64,000 nt of DNA from Levilactobacillus senmaizukei DSM 21775 = NBRC 103853 (GTDB taxonomy: Bacteria > Bacillota > Bacilli > Lactobacillales > Lactobacillaceae): contig NZ_BCWD01000008.1 in NCBI RefSeq assembly GCF_001592085.1, positions 27,644 to 91,643 on the forward strand, written 5' to 3'. Position 1 is the first letter of the stretch. Each line of letters opens with the position of its first letter. This document shows, one piece after another, positions 18,635 through 28,941 of this stretch. The notes under the pieces were generated by a model. That model saw only the letters and a program-made list of their open reading frames with translations. It ran no database searches and was not told the DNA's origin. The translations under genes were made by a program, and so were the position numbers.

Positions 18635-19672
18635 TTAGTAAATTAAATGCCGTTGGTCGCAATAGTTGAGTAAAGTTGGGGAAAGGAGCAACTGTTCTTG
18701 TCCAAGACTAGTCAAATCCCGGTGGCCCAGCAGGGTCATAATCCGTTTCAGATCGGTCTGCCAGTTTGTCAACAGGTGACTAGTTGTGGCCTCGTCGGTT
18801 GTCAGCAAGGTATGTAAGATATGACCCGCACTCCCAACCATTTGGGCACCCAATGCCAAAGCCTTGGCAGCATCTAACGGCTGACGAACCCCGCCAGTCG
18901 CAATGACGGCGAGTTCGGGAGTCGTTTGCGTCTCTAACAGTGATTCAACGGTCGATTGACCCCAGTCGGCCAGGTAGCTGAGCTCTTTGTCCGGCCGCCG
19001 GAAGTTTTCGATTCGGGCAAAGTTTGTGCCGCCACGGCCACCCACGTCCACGTATTGAACCCCAACTGCAATCAGTCTTTCAAGGGTCTCACGTGCCATG
19101 CCGAACCCAACTTCCTTCACGATGACGGGAACATCCAGCGCAGAAACGATATTGCCAATGTTATCCAGCCAGTGGAAGTCGCGGTCACCTTCAGGCATGA
19201 CCAACTCCTGTGCCGTATTGACGTGAACCTCGAGTGCATCGGCAGCCAGCATGTTCACGGCCGTTTGGGCGGCGGCCACATCATGGTTAGCACCAATGTT
19301 GGCAAAAACAATGCCGTTGAGATTATTTTCTCGGAGTGGGGTGAACGTCTTAATGGCAGCGTCGTCTTTTAAAGCAATGCTTTGGGAACCACTGGCCACA
19401 GCCACGCCACTGTCAGCCGCGATCCGACCAAGGGCAGCGTTGATTTTACCGGTACGCGGGCTGCCACCAGTCATCGCTTCAATCAAAAAGGGATTCGTCA
19501 GAGTCAAGGGACCAAATTTCGTGGTCAGACTAACGTCGGCCAGGCCCATTTCGGGCAGACTCTGATGGACGAATCGTAGTTGGTCAAATTGGCTGTTGGC
19601 TTCGGTCGCGTAAAATTTTTCGGCTAAGGAGAAGTGTTCATCCTTACGATGGGCATGACGTGAGATTTCCAT
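18635..19672 (-). CDS. fni: type 2 isopentenyl-diphosphate delta-isomerase
   Basis: A 345-residue FMN- and NADPH-dependent isomerase that interconverts isopentenyl and dimethylallyl diphosphate. The family motifs RKDEH near the N-terminus, [16 protein letters not shown] and [10 protein letters not shown] are all visible, and length is normal. It is the last gene of the mevalonate operon (mvaK1-mvaD-mvaK2-fni), 10 bases after mvaK2, so its product finishes the route to both C5 isoprenoid units. Confidence 0.95.
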   Translation of the reverse strand: MEISRHAHRKDEHFSLAEKFYATEANSQFDQLRFVHQSLPEMGLADVSLTTKFGPLTLTNPFLIEAMTGGSPRTGKINAALGRIAADSGVAVASGSQSIALKDDAAIKTFTPLRENNLNGIVFANIGANHDVAAAQTAVNMLAADALEVHVNTAQELVMPEGDRDFHWLDNIGNIVSALDVPVIVKEVGFGMARETLERLIAVGVQYVDVGGRGGTNFARIENFRRPDKELSYLADWGQSTVESLLETQTTPELAVIATGGVRQPLDAAKALALGAQMVGSAGHILHTLLTTDEATTSHLLTNWQTDLKRIMTLLGHRDLTSLGQEQLLLSPTLLNYCDQRHLIY

Positions 19673-19682
19673 GATGAGCTCC

Positions 19683-20756
19683 TTATTCGATCACGTGATG
19701 GACGTTCAACTTTAGTGGCTCGATTCCACGAACCTGCCATTCTTTCAGAAGATGTGCAAGGTTATTGGCGGCATCAATGATGACAATACCGCAATCACCG
19801 CCACCGGCACCGGAAGATTTAGCGGCTCCGCCAACTTGAACGGCGATGTCACACATCGTCTTCAACAGGGTGGTTTCGATAGTGACGTGGCTGAGCCGGG
19901 CTAGTCGATTCAAGAGATCCCGGTTTACTGCGATCTCGTGTTGAATGGCGGCGAGGTCTTGATTGTGGAAGCCATCAATCATGCGGTGTAAGCAGTCACG
20001 ACTCTCGTCGAGGAAGGCGTGATATTCTTGACGTTGCGTTGCCTTGAAGATGGCAACCTTATCCACGAGGTGTGAGGTGGAGGCGGGGGTTCCCGTCCAT
20101 CCAATCATTAATTCCAGTGATTCAGGTGGTGTTAAAAGTTCGATCTGTAGACCGGGCCAGGTCGTGGTTAAGAGGTCGTTCAGGGATAGTTCCCGGCGAG
20201 CGGAAGCTAACCAATCGTGATCGAAGGCCTGGTAAGCAATCCAGCCCCCGTAAACGGAGGCGGCAATGTCTCCCAGTGAGCCGTTTCCTTGAACATCCAA
20301 GTGGGCAATCGCCGCCAATTTGAAGAGGCGGTCCTTGGTCATTGGAATATCGTAGAACTGGCAGAGCGCCTTGATGGTGGCGACGGTGACGGCAGCGGAA
20401 GAACCTAAACCGTATTTTTTGCCGTCGGCACTATCCAGGTCGCTATTTACGTTAAGGTGATACATTGCTAGGGGCTTACCCAAGACTTGGGCGTATTGCT
20501 CCGTGAGTCGGATGGCCGATAGGATGTAATGAAATGGATTATCACGATTGTCAAAAACGAGCTCGGTTCCCTGGCGTTGCCAGTAAAGGGAGTTCTCTTG
20601 ATATTGCTTAGAGGCGATCCGGCCGTAATCTTGGCTGGGGGTGATCGTCACGGTGACGAACTGGTTAAGGGCAACGATAATTGCCGGATAACCAGGCTCC
20701 ACCACCGCATATTCGCCAGCAATATATAGTTTTCCGGGTGCTTGCGCGGAAATCAA
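19683..20756 (-). CDS. mvaK2: phosphomevalonate kinase
   Basis: A 357-residue GHMP-family kinase that turns 5-phosphomevalonate into 5-diphosphomevalonate with ATP. It opens with [20 protein letters not shown] and carries the GHMP phosphate loop [11 protein letters not shown] and the C-terminal [13 protein letters not shown]. The start is TTG at 20754-20756 with AAGGGA 9 bases upstream. Third gene of the operon. The long family form (over 350 residues) separates it from the shorter mvaK1. Confidence 0.94.
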   Translation of the reverse strand: MISAQAPGKLYIAGEYAVVEPGYPAIIVALNQFVTVTITPSQDYGRIASKQYQENSLYWQRQGTELVFDNRDNPFHYILSAIRLTEQYAQVLGKPLAMYHLNVNSDLDSADGKKYGLGSSAAVTVATIKALCQFYDIPMTKDRLFKLAAIAHLDVQGNGSLGDIAASVYGGWIAYQAFDHDWLASARRELSLNDLLTTTWPGLQIELLTPPESLELMIGWTGTPASTSHLVDKVAIFKATQRQEYHAFLDESRDCLHRMIDGFHNQDLAAIQHEIAVNRDLLNRLARLSHVTIETTLLKTMCDIAVQVGGAAKSSGAGGGDCGIVIIDAANNLAHLLKEWQVRGIEPLKLNVHHVIE

Positions 20757-20780
20757 AAAATCAGGTCCCTTCTCGTACGG

Positions 20781-21764
20781 TTAAAATTTAGCTGGTGAGC
20801 TCAGAAATTGGATTCCCGGTCCGGGATGAGCCACGATAACATGTTCGGGGCCGAATAGATCGGCCATGGTTTGCGTAATTTTAGGTAAGTCTGCGGTCTG
20901 GCAGAAAATCTTGACGTTAGGTCCCGCATCTAACGTGTAGTAGCAGGCCGTCCCAGCAGCGCGAAGGTCCTGGACGGCCTGCATGGTTATCAGACTGTCA
21001 CCATTCAAATAGGTGAAAGGAGGCTGGGCGCTCAAGGTCAGGGCGTGCATGCGCATGGCATTGCTTTCAAGAATCTCACCCATTTGCTGGAAGTCGTGTT
21101 GGGAAATAGCTGGCCGAATGGTAGTCAGGTCGCGAGCCACGACGTCTTTCCAGGCGGGATAGAAGGGTGAGGTGGTCACGCTGCTCTGCATCCCTTGGCG
21201 TGAACTAACCTTTTTCTGATGGGCATTTAAAACCAAGGCCACGACGGCAATCGGCCAATCAACTGCCTCATCGATTGGATGGGCAACTGAGGAGGCATCG
21301 TCGGTGCCCGCCGTCCATTCGGCAAACCCGCCGAAGATGGACCGGGTAGCGGAACCCGATCCATGACGGGCCAGGCGAGACAGCTCGGTTCGTGTAAGGT
21401 TAAGTCCGGCGGCACGACTGGCAGCACCGGCAAGTGCCGCGAAGGCAGACGCCGAAGAGGCTAGACCGGCTGCGGTCGGCACGTGATTGGTAGAATTGAC
21501 CCGGGCAAAGTTACCGGTGGGCCGAACCAGATCCAAGAAGCGCTGCACTTTACCACTGGCTTGTGACGAAAGCCGTTCGCCGTTCAACGTGACTTCGTCG
21601 GCGGTGAGTGTCGGATCAAATTTAACCGTAGTGTCGGTATAAAACTGGTCGAGCGTTAAGGATAGGCTACTAGTTTGCGGTAACATCCGGTCCGTGTCGG
21701 CTTTACCCCAGTATTTAACCAGGGCAATGTTGGTATGTGCGCGTGCGGTGGCGGCAGGGGTCAT
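20781..21764 (-). CDS. mvaD: diphosphomevalonate decarboxylase
   Basis: A 327-residue GHMP-fold enzyme that decarboxylates diphosphomevalonate to isopentenyl diphosphate with ATP. The N-terminal ARAHTNIALVKYWGK block is diagnostic, with the GLASSASAFAALAGAA phosphate loop and SRLARHGSGSATRS following. The start ATG overlaps the mvaK1 stop (TGATG), so the two are translationally coupled. Confidence 0.96.
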   Translation of the reverse strand: MTPAATARAHTNIALVKYWGKADTDRMLPQTSSLSLTLDQFYTDTTVKFDPTLTADEVTLNGERLSSQASGKVQRFLDLVRPTGNFARVNSTNHVPTAAGLASSASAFAALAGAASRAAGLNLTRTELSRLARHGSGSATRSIFGGFAEWTAGTDDASSVAHPIDEAVDWPIAVVALVLNAHQKKVSSRQGMQSSVTTSPFYPAWKDVVARDLTTIRPAISQHDFQQMGEILESNAMRMHALTLSAQPPFTYLNGDSLITMQAVQDLRAAGTACYYTLDAGPNVKIFCQTADLPKITQTMADLFGPEHVIVAHPGPGIQFLSSPAKF

Positions 21765-22714
21765 CAGTGTTCCTCCTCAGTTTCAAAGGCTTCAATCCAG
21801 GCTTGGGTCGCGCCGGCATCTGTCAGGGCTTGTTGAACGCGCTGCGTTGTTTCCCAGTCGGCACACAGGGCAATGAGGCAGCCACCCATGCCACCCCCGG
21901 TTAATTTAGCGCCTAAGGCCCCGTTGACACAAGCGACATGGGTCAGTTTGTCTAATTCCGGCGAGCTAACGCCGAGGCCCTTCAGTTCATGCTGGGCGGC
22001 CGTCAGGATGGTTCCTAACCGGTCGAGGTCAGCACTAGCCAGCGTGGACCGGGTTTCGGTGGTTAAATGTCCCAATGTTTCGATTTGGTCGGTCGTCGTT
22101 TGCGGCATGGTCGTCTTGCGCCGCGCGACGGCAGCAACCGCTTTGCCGGTTTGGCCCTTAACACCGCTGTCCGCGATGACCAGATAACCAGGAAGATTAA
22201 AGGGGATCTGTAGGCTCTCGTGACCCGGAATGAACCAGATAGGGTCGTGTGAGCTCACGGTTGCGGCATCGATACCACTGGGATGCCCATGGGTAATCTT
22301 TTCGGCAATTGCGGCTGTCGTCAGCAGCTGCTCACGATTCAACGGTCGGTCGAAGAATTGGTACATGGCCCGTGTGACCGCAACAGCTACCGCGGCCGAC
22401 GATCCCATCCCCCGTTCGGCTGGTAGGTCACTGGTAATGGTCATTTCAAAGGGCACGGCAGTTGCGTCAAAACGATTTAACAACGTTTGAATTAATTTGG
22501 CGGTACCGGAAAGGTTTTGGCCCATCTCGGTCAGTGGACCGTCGAAGTACCGGCTGTGCAGTTGCTGACCGGCGTCGGTCTTCGTTAGGGTAACTCGGGT
22601 CGTGACGGAGGGTAAGGGCAGGGCAATCGCTGGTTGGTGGTAAACCACGCTATGCTCACCGATCAAAATAATTTTGGCATTACTCGTGCCCGTTACCGTT
22701 CGTTTCAACGCCAT
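21764..22714 (-). CDS. mvaK1: mevalonate kinase
   Basis: A 316-residue GHMP kinase that phosphorylates mevalonate. Motifs: GEHSVVYHQPAIALPL near residue 18, phosphate loop ERGMGSSAAVAVA, and the C-terminal GAKLTGGGMGGC. First gene of the mevalonate operon, read leftwards from the region shared with dinG. HMG-CoA synthase and reductase are not in this window. Confidence 0.95.
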   Translation of the reverse strand: MALKRTVTGTSNAKIILIGEHSVVYHQPAIALPLPSVTTRVTLTKTDAGQQLHSRYFDGPLTEMGQNLSGTAKLIQTLLNRFDATAVPFEMTITSDLPAERGMGSSAAVAVAVTRAMYQFFDRPLNREQLLTTAAIAEKITHGHPSGIDAATVSSHDPIWFIPGHESLQIPFNLPGYLVIADSGVKGQTGKAVAAVARRKTTMPQTTTDQIETLGHLTTETRSTLASADLDRLGTILTAAQHELKGLGVSSPELDKLTHVACVNGALGAKLTGGGMGGCLIALCADWETTQRVQQALTDAGATQAWIEAFETEEEH

Positions 22715-22945
22715 CCGCTCGCTTTCTTCTGAATTTATCTACCAGAATATCATACTCTACTGAATACAGTTGCGCTAGTTATGCTAGTTAAAATCCTGGG
22801 AAACGGGGCAAAAGTTAACTCTTTCTATAGAAAGTTTTGTTAAAGCCGGCACGTCAACGTGCGTTGAACGTGGCGCTGGCTTTCTAAGTGGTGTATCATA
22901 GTGCCAGTTATAATCGCAAATTGTGCAGAAATTGGTGAATATATT

Positions 22946-25786
22946 ATGGATAAAGACACGGTTTATGCAGTAGTGGATATTGAAACTACTGGAACCAGTG
23001 TGACAGATGGCGACCGCATTATCCAAGTCGGGTGCGTCTTCGTCCAGCACAACCAAATCATTAATCATTTTGAAACGGATGTGAACCCGCTCCGCGAGAT
23101 TCCCGCGGCGATCTCACGCTTGACCGGGATCACGAACCAACGGGTTCGTCACGCTCCGCTCTTTGACGATGTTGCGGGGACGTTGTATAGCCTGTTGACC
23201 AACACGGTCTTTGTCGCTCACAACGTCAATTTTGACCTACCGTTTATTAACGCCGAGTTTTCCCGGGTCGGTTATCCGGAATTAGGGATAGCCGCGGTGG
23301 ATACGGTGTCCATGGCGCAAATTTTACTGCCCACGGCCACGAGCTTTCGACTCCGTGACTTGAGTGGGCTCTTTAACATTGAACACGATAATCCTCATTC
23401 TGCGGATAGTGATGCCAGTGCCACGGCCGAACTCTTTATCTTTTTATTCCGACGGCTTCGCGCGTTGCCAATGATCACGCTGGAACGCATGATTGGCTTA
23501 CATCCAGAGTTGCCCCGACAGACCGCGGATCTTTTTGGGGTGGCGCAACGGTTAAATGAAGCGAAACCGCGAAAGTTACCGGATTACCTCTATATTAAGA
23601 ACGGGCTAGCGCTACGTAAACCAACGCCCCCAGAACCAGCGACGCTGGCCGAGCCACAGAAGTATCCGAAGACCAAGAAGCAAAAGCAACGATTGATGCC
23701 GGATAATCTGGAATGGCGGCCCGAACAGGCGAAGATGATGAATTATATTTACAATAACTATTCCGCTGCGGACCAACATCCGGTTAAACAGATGATCGTT
23801 GAGGCCCCGACCGGGATTGGCAAGAGCCTAGGATACCTGTTGCCCATGGCCTACTTGGGTCAGATGGGGCGGCCGGTGGTAATCAGTACGGCCACCACCT
23901 TATTGCAGGAACAGTTGCTGGATCAATCGGTGCCATTATTAAAACAAATTGTGCCATTTACGGTCAATGCGGTTCTGATTAAAGGTAGCCGACATTATTT
24001 GGACTTACAACGATTCGCCACCACCTTAAAGTTAACGGAAACCTCGAAGCAGACGCAGCTACTCAAGCTACGGTTGCTGGTTTGGTTGACCATGACCACA
24101 ACGGGGGATCTTGATGAACTGCATTTGGCTACGTATCGGGCCCCATACTTTCAAGAAGTGATTCATGAGGGCACGGTCACCGAGGATAATCCATTCTTCG
24201 ATGATGACTTTTTGCGGCGCCGGGACCAGCAGATGGCCCAGGCCCAGATTATTATTGTGAATCACGCCTACCTGAGTGAACACGCCCTGGATTTGGGGGA
24301 ACGGCTGCAACGACCGTATCTGGTCGTCGACGAAGCCCAACATCTAGCCGACAACACCCTGCGGCAACGCCGAACCCAGGTGAAGTTTTCCCAGCTAATC
24401 AATGCACTCCATCACGTGCAACGCGATGTTAGCCGTGAAATTGGTCCCAACCTCCTGTCCCTGTTTGCCGAGGATGGTGAAGCCACGCTTAGTTTGCGGG
24501 AAATGCTAGCGATCAGTCAAACATTGGAACATCAATTGAGTCAGTTAGTCGGTCAACTTTTCATACGCTTTTTAGCTAATAAACGGTTGCGCAATCACAA
24601 CCAGATTATTGAAGAATTGATTTCCGTTGAGGATTTACGGCAACAGCTGGATCAGGGACAATCGATTCCCGACATCCAAGCGGCGACCGATAATCTCCTG
24701 GCGGCCCTGGGCAGTTTGCGGCAACGGTTTGACCAGCAGCAGGACCGCTTTTCGGCCAATGAACGCTATCTGTTTGAACAGGTCGACACACAGATTCATC
24801 AATTTGACGATCAAATGGTTCGCTTACTGACTATTTTAGAACAGGTCAGAGACCACAAGCCGGCAAGTCTATTCTGGTTGACCATCAATCATATTGGCGA
24901 TCGCAATAGCTTACAACTGGCAAGTGGCTTACTGGCCACGGAGGGCTTCATGCGCCAGCACCTCTATGCGGGGTTCCAGCCGGTCTTGTTGACGGGGGCG
25001 ACATTATTCTCATCTGGGCGGTCACAGTACGTGCTCGACCAGTTTGATTTGGACCGGGAGGCAACCGTGACCCATCGGATGCGGTCCAGCTTCGACTATG
25101 CCAATCAGGCGGAGTTATTAATTGCCAATTCGGGTCCCAACCTGAGTCGCGTGTCACCGGATGACTACGTGGATTACTTGGTGGCGGCCATTACCAAGAC
25201 CGCGGGTGCCGTGAACAAACAAACGCTGGTCCTCTTCAATTCCTTGTCGGTCATCGAGCGGGTTTACCAGCGCCTGGTGGGTCGGACCGAGTTCGCAAAG
25301 CGTGAAATTTTTGCCCAGGGAATCAGCGGCAGCCGAGAACGAATTGCTAAACGGTTTGCAACTAGCCACGGTGCTATCTTGTTAGGTGCAGCTAGTTTCT
25401 GGGAAGGGATCGATCTCCCCGCGGAACAGCTAGAACTACTGATCGTCACCCGGTTGCCGTTCGACTCGCCTGAGCGCGTCTTCGTCAAGGCCAACTACGA
25501 CCGCTTGACAGCGGCGGGAAAGAATCCGTTCTACAATGCGGCCCTGCCGGCAGCAACCTTGAAGCTGCGTCAGGGAGTGGGCCGCTTAATTCGGACGCCA
25601 ACCGATCGTGGCGCGATTGTGATTCTCGATCACCGCGTCGTTGAACAACGGTATGGTCAGAGTATTTTGCGGGCGTTGCCAAGTGACCTGTCGAAGCAGA
25701 CCGGGAGCATTGACGAGATTGCGACGAGCTTGGTTAAATTTTTCGAAAAAAAGCCGAACAAGCCGCAGACGCCTCCTGAAGTCTGA
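22946..25786 (+). CDS. dinG: DinG-type protein with N-terminal 3'-5' exonuclease domain
   Basis: A 946-residue fusion of a DnaQ-like exonuclease and an XPD/DinG-like helicase. Exonuclease motifs: Asp11 and Glu13 in DIETTGT, Asp97 in HNVNFDLPF, His151 and Asp156 in HSADSDASA. Helicase motifs: Walker A APTGIGKS (about 287-294), DEAQ in VVDEAQHLADN, and motif VI QGVGRLIRTP. The segment between Walker A and DEAQ has no cysteine, so the iron-sulphur cluster of E. coli DinG is absent, as known for the Firmicute branch, where S. aureus DinG is an exonuclease rather than a helicase. The start at 22946 opens directly with the exonuclease fold; the ribosome binding site is weak. It heads the conserved order dinG-tseB-aspB-asnS-dnaD. 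Confidence 0.92.
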   Translation: MDKDTVYAVVDIETTGTSVTDGDRIIQVGCVFVQHNQIINHFETDVNPLREIPAAISRLTGITNQRVRHAPLFDDVAGTLYSLLTNTVFVAHNVNFDLPFINAEFSRVGYPELGIAAVDTVSMAQILLPTATSFRLRDLSGLFNIEHDNPHSADSDASATAELFIFLFRRLRALPMITLERMIGLHPELPRQTADLFGVAQRLNEAKPRKLPDYLYIKNGLALRKPTPPEPATLAEPQKYPKTKKQKQRLMPDNLEWRPEQAKMMNYIYNNYSAADQHPVKQMIVEAPTGIGKSLGYLLPMAYLGQMGRPVVISTATTLLQEQLLDQSVPLLKQIVPFTVNAVLIKGSRHYLDLQRFATTLKLTETSKQTQLLKLRLLVWLTMTTTGDLDELHLATYRAPYFQEVIHEGTVTEDNPFFDDDFLRRRDQQMAQAQIIIVNHAYLSEHALDLGERLQRPYLVVDEAQHLADNTLRQRRTQVKFSQLINALHHVQRDVSREIGPNLLSLFAEDGEATLSLREMLAISQTLEHQLSQLVGQLFIRFLANKRLRNHNQIIEELISVEDLRQQLDQGQSIPDIQAATDNLLAALGSLRQRFDQQQDRFSANERYLFEQVDTQIHQFDDQMVRLLTILEQVRDHKPASLFWLTINHIGDRNSLQLASGLLATEGFMRQHLYAGFQPVLLTGATLFSSGRSQYVLDQFDLDREATVTHRMRSSFDYANQAELLIANSGPNLSRVSPDDYVDYLVAAITKTAGAVNKQTLVLFNSLSVIERVYQRLVGRTEFAKREIFAQGISGSRERIAKRFATSHGAILLGAASFWEGIDLPAEQLELLIVTRLPFDSPERVFVKANYDRLTAAGKNPFYNAALPAATLKLRQGVGRLIRTPTDRGAIVILDHRVVEQRYGQSILRALPSDLSKQTGSIDEIATSLVKFFEKKPNKPQTPPEV

Positions 25787-25834
25787 TATAATTTAAAGAG
25801 ATTAAATTTGATAAGGGAGTACGATGGAAAATTG

Positions 25835-26338
25835 ATGAGACAACAATATCAACGGCGCCAACGACCACACCATTGGGTTCTACTGGGAATCTTAGTGGTC
25901 ATCCTGGTGCTCTTGTTGAGCGGCGCAATCATTATTCATAAGGCAACCAAGCCGCTAAGTATCCAGCAGGACAAGGCGGAAACCGTGGCACAGAAGTCCG
26001 GACACCTAACCACCACAGACAAGTTCTACTGGACGAATCTGGGCGCAACTTACTATACGGTTTCTGGTCAGAATAAAGCCAAGCAAAGTGTCTACGCCAT
26101 CGTACCGAAGTCTGGTAAGGATGTGACGGTCGTCCAACAGAATGCTGGTATCACGCGAAATGCGGTGCTAGAAAAAGTCTGGCAACGTAACCCCAAGAAG
26201 GTTTTGGGCGCGGCACTGAGCATCTTTAATGGTAAACCGGCTTGGCAGGTTAGCTACCTGAATAAGAGCGGCAAACTCTGTTACATTACCTATCAATACA
26301 GTAACGGAAAGGTTTTACAGCAAATCTCTAATATCTAG
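25835..26338 (+). CDS. TseB/YpmB-like membrane-anchored protein
   Basis: About 167 residues: a basic N-terminus, one membrane segment (VLLGILVVILVLLLSGAII) and an extracellular part with two PepSY-like/DUF5590 repeats. In Bacillus the gene at this position (ypmB, tseB) encodes a partner of the penicillin-binding protein PBP2A in elongation; I infer a wall-synthesis role by position and fold. The start is unclear: the best Shine-Dalgarno (AAGGGAG, 25813-25819) is too far from the ATG at 25835 but close to an out-of-frame ATG at 25824, whose three-codon frame ends in TGA overlapping this ATG (TGATG). An in-frame TTG at 25832 is an alternative. Confidence 0.75.
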   Translation: MRQQYQRRQRPHHWVLLGILVVILVLLLSGAIIIHKATKPLSIQQDKAETVAQKSGHLTTTDKFYWTNLGATYYTVSGQNKAKQSVYAIVPKSGKDVTVVQQNAGITRNAVLEKVWQRNPKKVLGAALSIFNGKPAWQVSYLNKSGKLCYITYQYSNGKVLQQISNI

Positions 26339-26359
26339 CACAAATTGAGGAGGTCAACT

Positions 26360-27541
26360 ATGCAAATTTCAAAACGAGCACAGGCAGTTCAACCTTCGGC
26401 AACCTTTGCAACGGCCCAAAAAGCCGATGCAATGCAGGCCACTGGGGTTGATGTGATTAATCTTTGTATTGGGCAACCGGATTTTCCGACGCCTAGAAAT
26501 ATTAAGGATGCCACGGTTGACGCTATTCGGGCTGACAGTGTCGATGGTTATACCGCAACGCCGGGAATTATACCATTACGGCAGGCCGTGATTGACCACA
26601 TTGTGGCTCCTCAAGGTGAGACGGGTTTTACTGCCGACCAAGTTGTGGTGACCACCGGGGCTAAGATGGCGTTCTACGCGCTATTCCAGGCTATCCTCGA
26701 TCCCGGGGACGATGTGTTAATCCCGGCACCCTATTGGGTTAGCTATGGGGAACAGGTGCGACTAGCTGGTGGCCAGCCGATTGAGATTGCGCCAACGAGT
26801 ACCTTCAAGGTCACGCCAGACCAATTGGCCGCGGCCTTGACGCCGCAGACCAGGGCCGTTGTACTGAATTCGCCCCAGAATCCAAGTGGGGTGGTTTACA
26901 CCCGCGCCGAGTTAAAGGCTATTGGTGAATGGGCGGTTGCCCATGACTTATTAGTAATTGCTGATGAAATCTATGGCGAATTATTGTATGATGGAAATAC
27001 GCCAGCCCCCTCGATGCTGGGGATTGATCCGACCATTACTGCCAATGTGGTGGTGATTAACGGGGTTTCCAAGACTTACGCGATGACCGGGTGGCGGATT
27101 GGTTTCTTAATTGGTCAACCGGCTGTGGTCGGTGCGGTCAATAAGGTGCTGTCCCACATGACAGGGAATACCGCGGCGGTTAGCCAAGCGGCGGCTTTAG
27201 CAGCTTTAACGGGCGACCAGTCGGCGGTGACCACCATGCGGGCGGCGTTTAAGGAGCGATTAGACACCATTTATCCGTTATTGATGGCAATTCCGGGTTT
27301 TGATTTACCCTTAAAGCCTCAGGGAGCTTTTTACTTATTCCCAGAGGTCACGCAGGCGATGGCGCAGAAACACTGTGCTACGTCGGCAGAGTTCGCTGAT
27401 CTCCTCCTAAATGAGGCCCACGTGGCCGTTGTTTCGGGAGAAGCGTTTGGTCTTGCTAACCATATCCGATTGAGCTATGCCACGGATTTGGCAACCCTCA
27501 AACGGGCCATGCAGCGAATTAACACATTTATGCAAGAATAA
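26360..27541 (+). CDS. aspB: aspartate aminotransferase, class I
   Basis: A 393-residue PLP-dependent aminotransferase of the AspB (type Ib) group. Substrate and cofactor motifs: NLCIGQPDFPTP, NSPQNPSGVVY, DEIYGELLYDG, and the Schiff-base lysine in GVSKTYAMTGWRIGF; the final LRLSYAT-like arginine is present as HIRLSYAT. The ATG at 26360 follows GAGGAGG by 6 bases; the GTG/ATG upstream at 26345 has no signal. It sits between tseB and asnS as in Bacillus, which supports aspartate formation from oxaloacetate and glutamate. Confidence 0.9.
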   Translation: MQISKRAQAVQPSATFATAQKADAMQATGVDVINLCIGQPDFPTPRNIKDATVDAIRADSVDGYTATPGIIPLRQAVIDHIVAPQGETGFTADQVVVTTGAKMAFYALFQAILDPGDDVLIPAPYWVSYGEQVRLAGGQPIEIAPTSTFKVTPDQLAAALTPQTRAVVLNSPQNPSGVVYTRAELKAIGEWAVAHDLLVIADEIYGELLYDGNTPAPSMLGIDPTITANVVVINGVSKTYAMTGWRIGFLIGQPAVVGAVNKVLSHMTGNTAAVSQAAALAALTGDQSAVTTMRAAFKERLDTIYPLLMAIPGFDLPLKPQGAFYLFPEVTQAMAQKHCATSAEFADLLLNEAHVAVVSGEAFGLANHIRLSYATDLATLKRAMQRINTFMQE

Positions 27542-27572
27542 ATAAAAATTGTTAAGAGATGGAGGAATTGAC

Positions 27573-28868
27573 TTGGAACAGATCAATATTATTGATGCTA
27601 GCAAACACGTTGACGAAAAAGTAAAGATTGGTGTTTGGCTAACCAATAAGCGTTCAAGCGGTAAGATTGCCTTCCTACAGTTACGTGACGGGACCGCCTT
27701 CTTCCAAGGCGTTGTGCTTAAGAAAGCTGTAGACGAAGCCACATTTGAATTAGCCAAGGAACTCCGCCAGGAAACCAGCATGTGGATCACCGGGATCATT
27801 CATCAAGACGACCGGTCCCACTTTGGTTATGAAATCGAAGTTGAAGGCATTGAAGTCATTGGGGAAAGCGAAGACTACCCAATCACACCTAAGGAACACG
27901 GGGTAGATTTCTTGATGGATCACCGTCATTTATGGCTGCGTTCATCCAAGCCTCATGCACTGATGCGGATTCGTAACGAAGTTATTCGGGCAACCTATGA
28001 ATTCTACAACAAGGAAGGCTTCACCAAGATTGATTCACCAATCTTGACGGGGAGTGCTCCTGAAGGGACCACCGACCTGTTCCATACGGAGTACTTTGAT
28101 CGTGACGCTTACCTGTCACAATCTGGTCAACTCTATGCCGAGGCTGGCGCTATGGCCTTCAACAAGGTCTTTACCTTTGGACCAACGTTCCGGGCAGAAA
28201 AGTCTAAGACTCGTCGTCACTTGATTGAATTCTGGATGATTGAACCAGAAATGGCCTTCATGCACCAAGAAGAAAGCCTGGAAGTTCAAGAACAATACGT
28301 GGCCTTCTTGGTTCAAAACGTCATCGACCACTGTGCCGCTGACCTGAAGACCTTGGGTCGGGATGTGGATGTCTTGAAGAAGTACACCCAACTACCTTAC
28401 CCCCGGATCAGTTACGATGAAGCCATTGACCTGTTGAAGCAAAACGGGTTTGACTTAGAATGGGGCGTGGACTTTGGTTCACCAGAAGAAACCTTCCTGG
28501 CCGACCACTTTGACAAGCCGGTCTTTGTACTAAACTACCCTAAGGCGATCAAGCCATTCTACATGAAGCCACACCCAACGCGGGACGATGTTTACATCTG
28601 TGCCGACCTGTTAGCCCCAGAAGGCTACGGTGAAATTATTGGGGGCTCCGAACGGGAAGTCGATTACGATCTCTTGTTAGAACAAGTTAAGAAGGCTGGT
28701 CTGAACACCGACGATTATAGCTGGTACCTTGACTTGCGGAAATACGGTTCCGTGCCACACTCCGGCTTTGGGATGGGACTTGAACGGTTCCTGACCTGGA
28801 TTACCGGTGAAGAACATGTTCGTGAGGCAATTCCATTCCCACGTTTGCTTAACCGGATTTACCCTTAA
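27573..28868 (+). CDS. asnS: asparaginyl-tRNA synthetase
   Basis: A 431-residue class IIb aminoacyl-tRNA synthetase charging tRNA-Asn. An N-terminal OB-fold anticodon domain ([20 protein letters not shown]) is followed by the catalytic core with motif 2 ([15 protein letters not shown]) and motif 3 ([15 protein letters not shown]). The start is TTG at 27573 with GGAGG 7 bases upstream. Only 31 bases separate it from aspB, with no room for a T-box leader, so it is read through from upstream. Confidence 0.96.
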   Translation: MEQINIIDASKHVDEKVKIGVWLTNKRSSGKIAFLQLRDGTAFFQGVVLKKAVDEATFELAKELRQETSMWITGIIHQDDRSHFGYEIEVEGIEVIGESEDYPITPKEHGVDFLMDHRHLWLRSSKPHALMRIRNEVIRATYEFYNKEGFTKIDSPILTGSAPEGTTDLFHTEYFDRDAYLSQSGQLYAEAGAMAFNKVFTFGPTFRAEKSKTRRHLIEFWMIEPEMAFMHQEESLEVQEQYVAFLVQNVIDHCAADLKTLGRDVDVLKKYTQLPYPRISYDEAIDLLKQNGFDLEWGVDFGSPEETFLADHFDKPVFVLNYPKAIKPFYMKPHPTRDDVYICADLLAPEGYGEIIGGSEREVDYDLLLEQVKKAGLNTDDYSWYLDLRKYGSVPHSGFGMGLERFLTWITGEEHVREAIPFPRLLNRIYP

Positions 28869-28882
28869 TTATTTGAAATGTC

Positions 28883-28918
28883 AAACGGCCGCCTCACTTT
28901 TTGTGGGAGCGGTCGTTT
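28883..28918 (+). terminator. terminator-like hairpin after asnS
   Basis: A long stem with G-T pairs (28883-28897 with about 28903-28918) around a T-rich loop; the T tract after it is poor, so read-through into dnaD is likely. Confidence 0.5.
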
Positions 28919-28941
28919 GTTAGTCAGAGGAGGTTTAGCCC

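Noticed and set aside
22821..22834. 14-bp perfect palindrome between mvaK1 and dinG
   Set aside because: AT-rich with no match to a known operator; it could equally be a chance palindrome, so no regulator is assigned.
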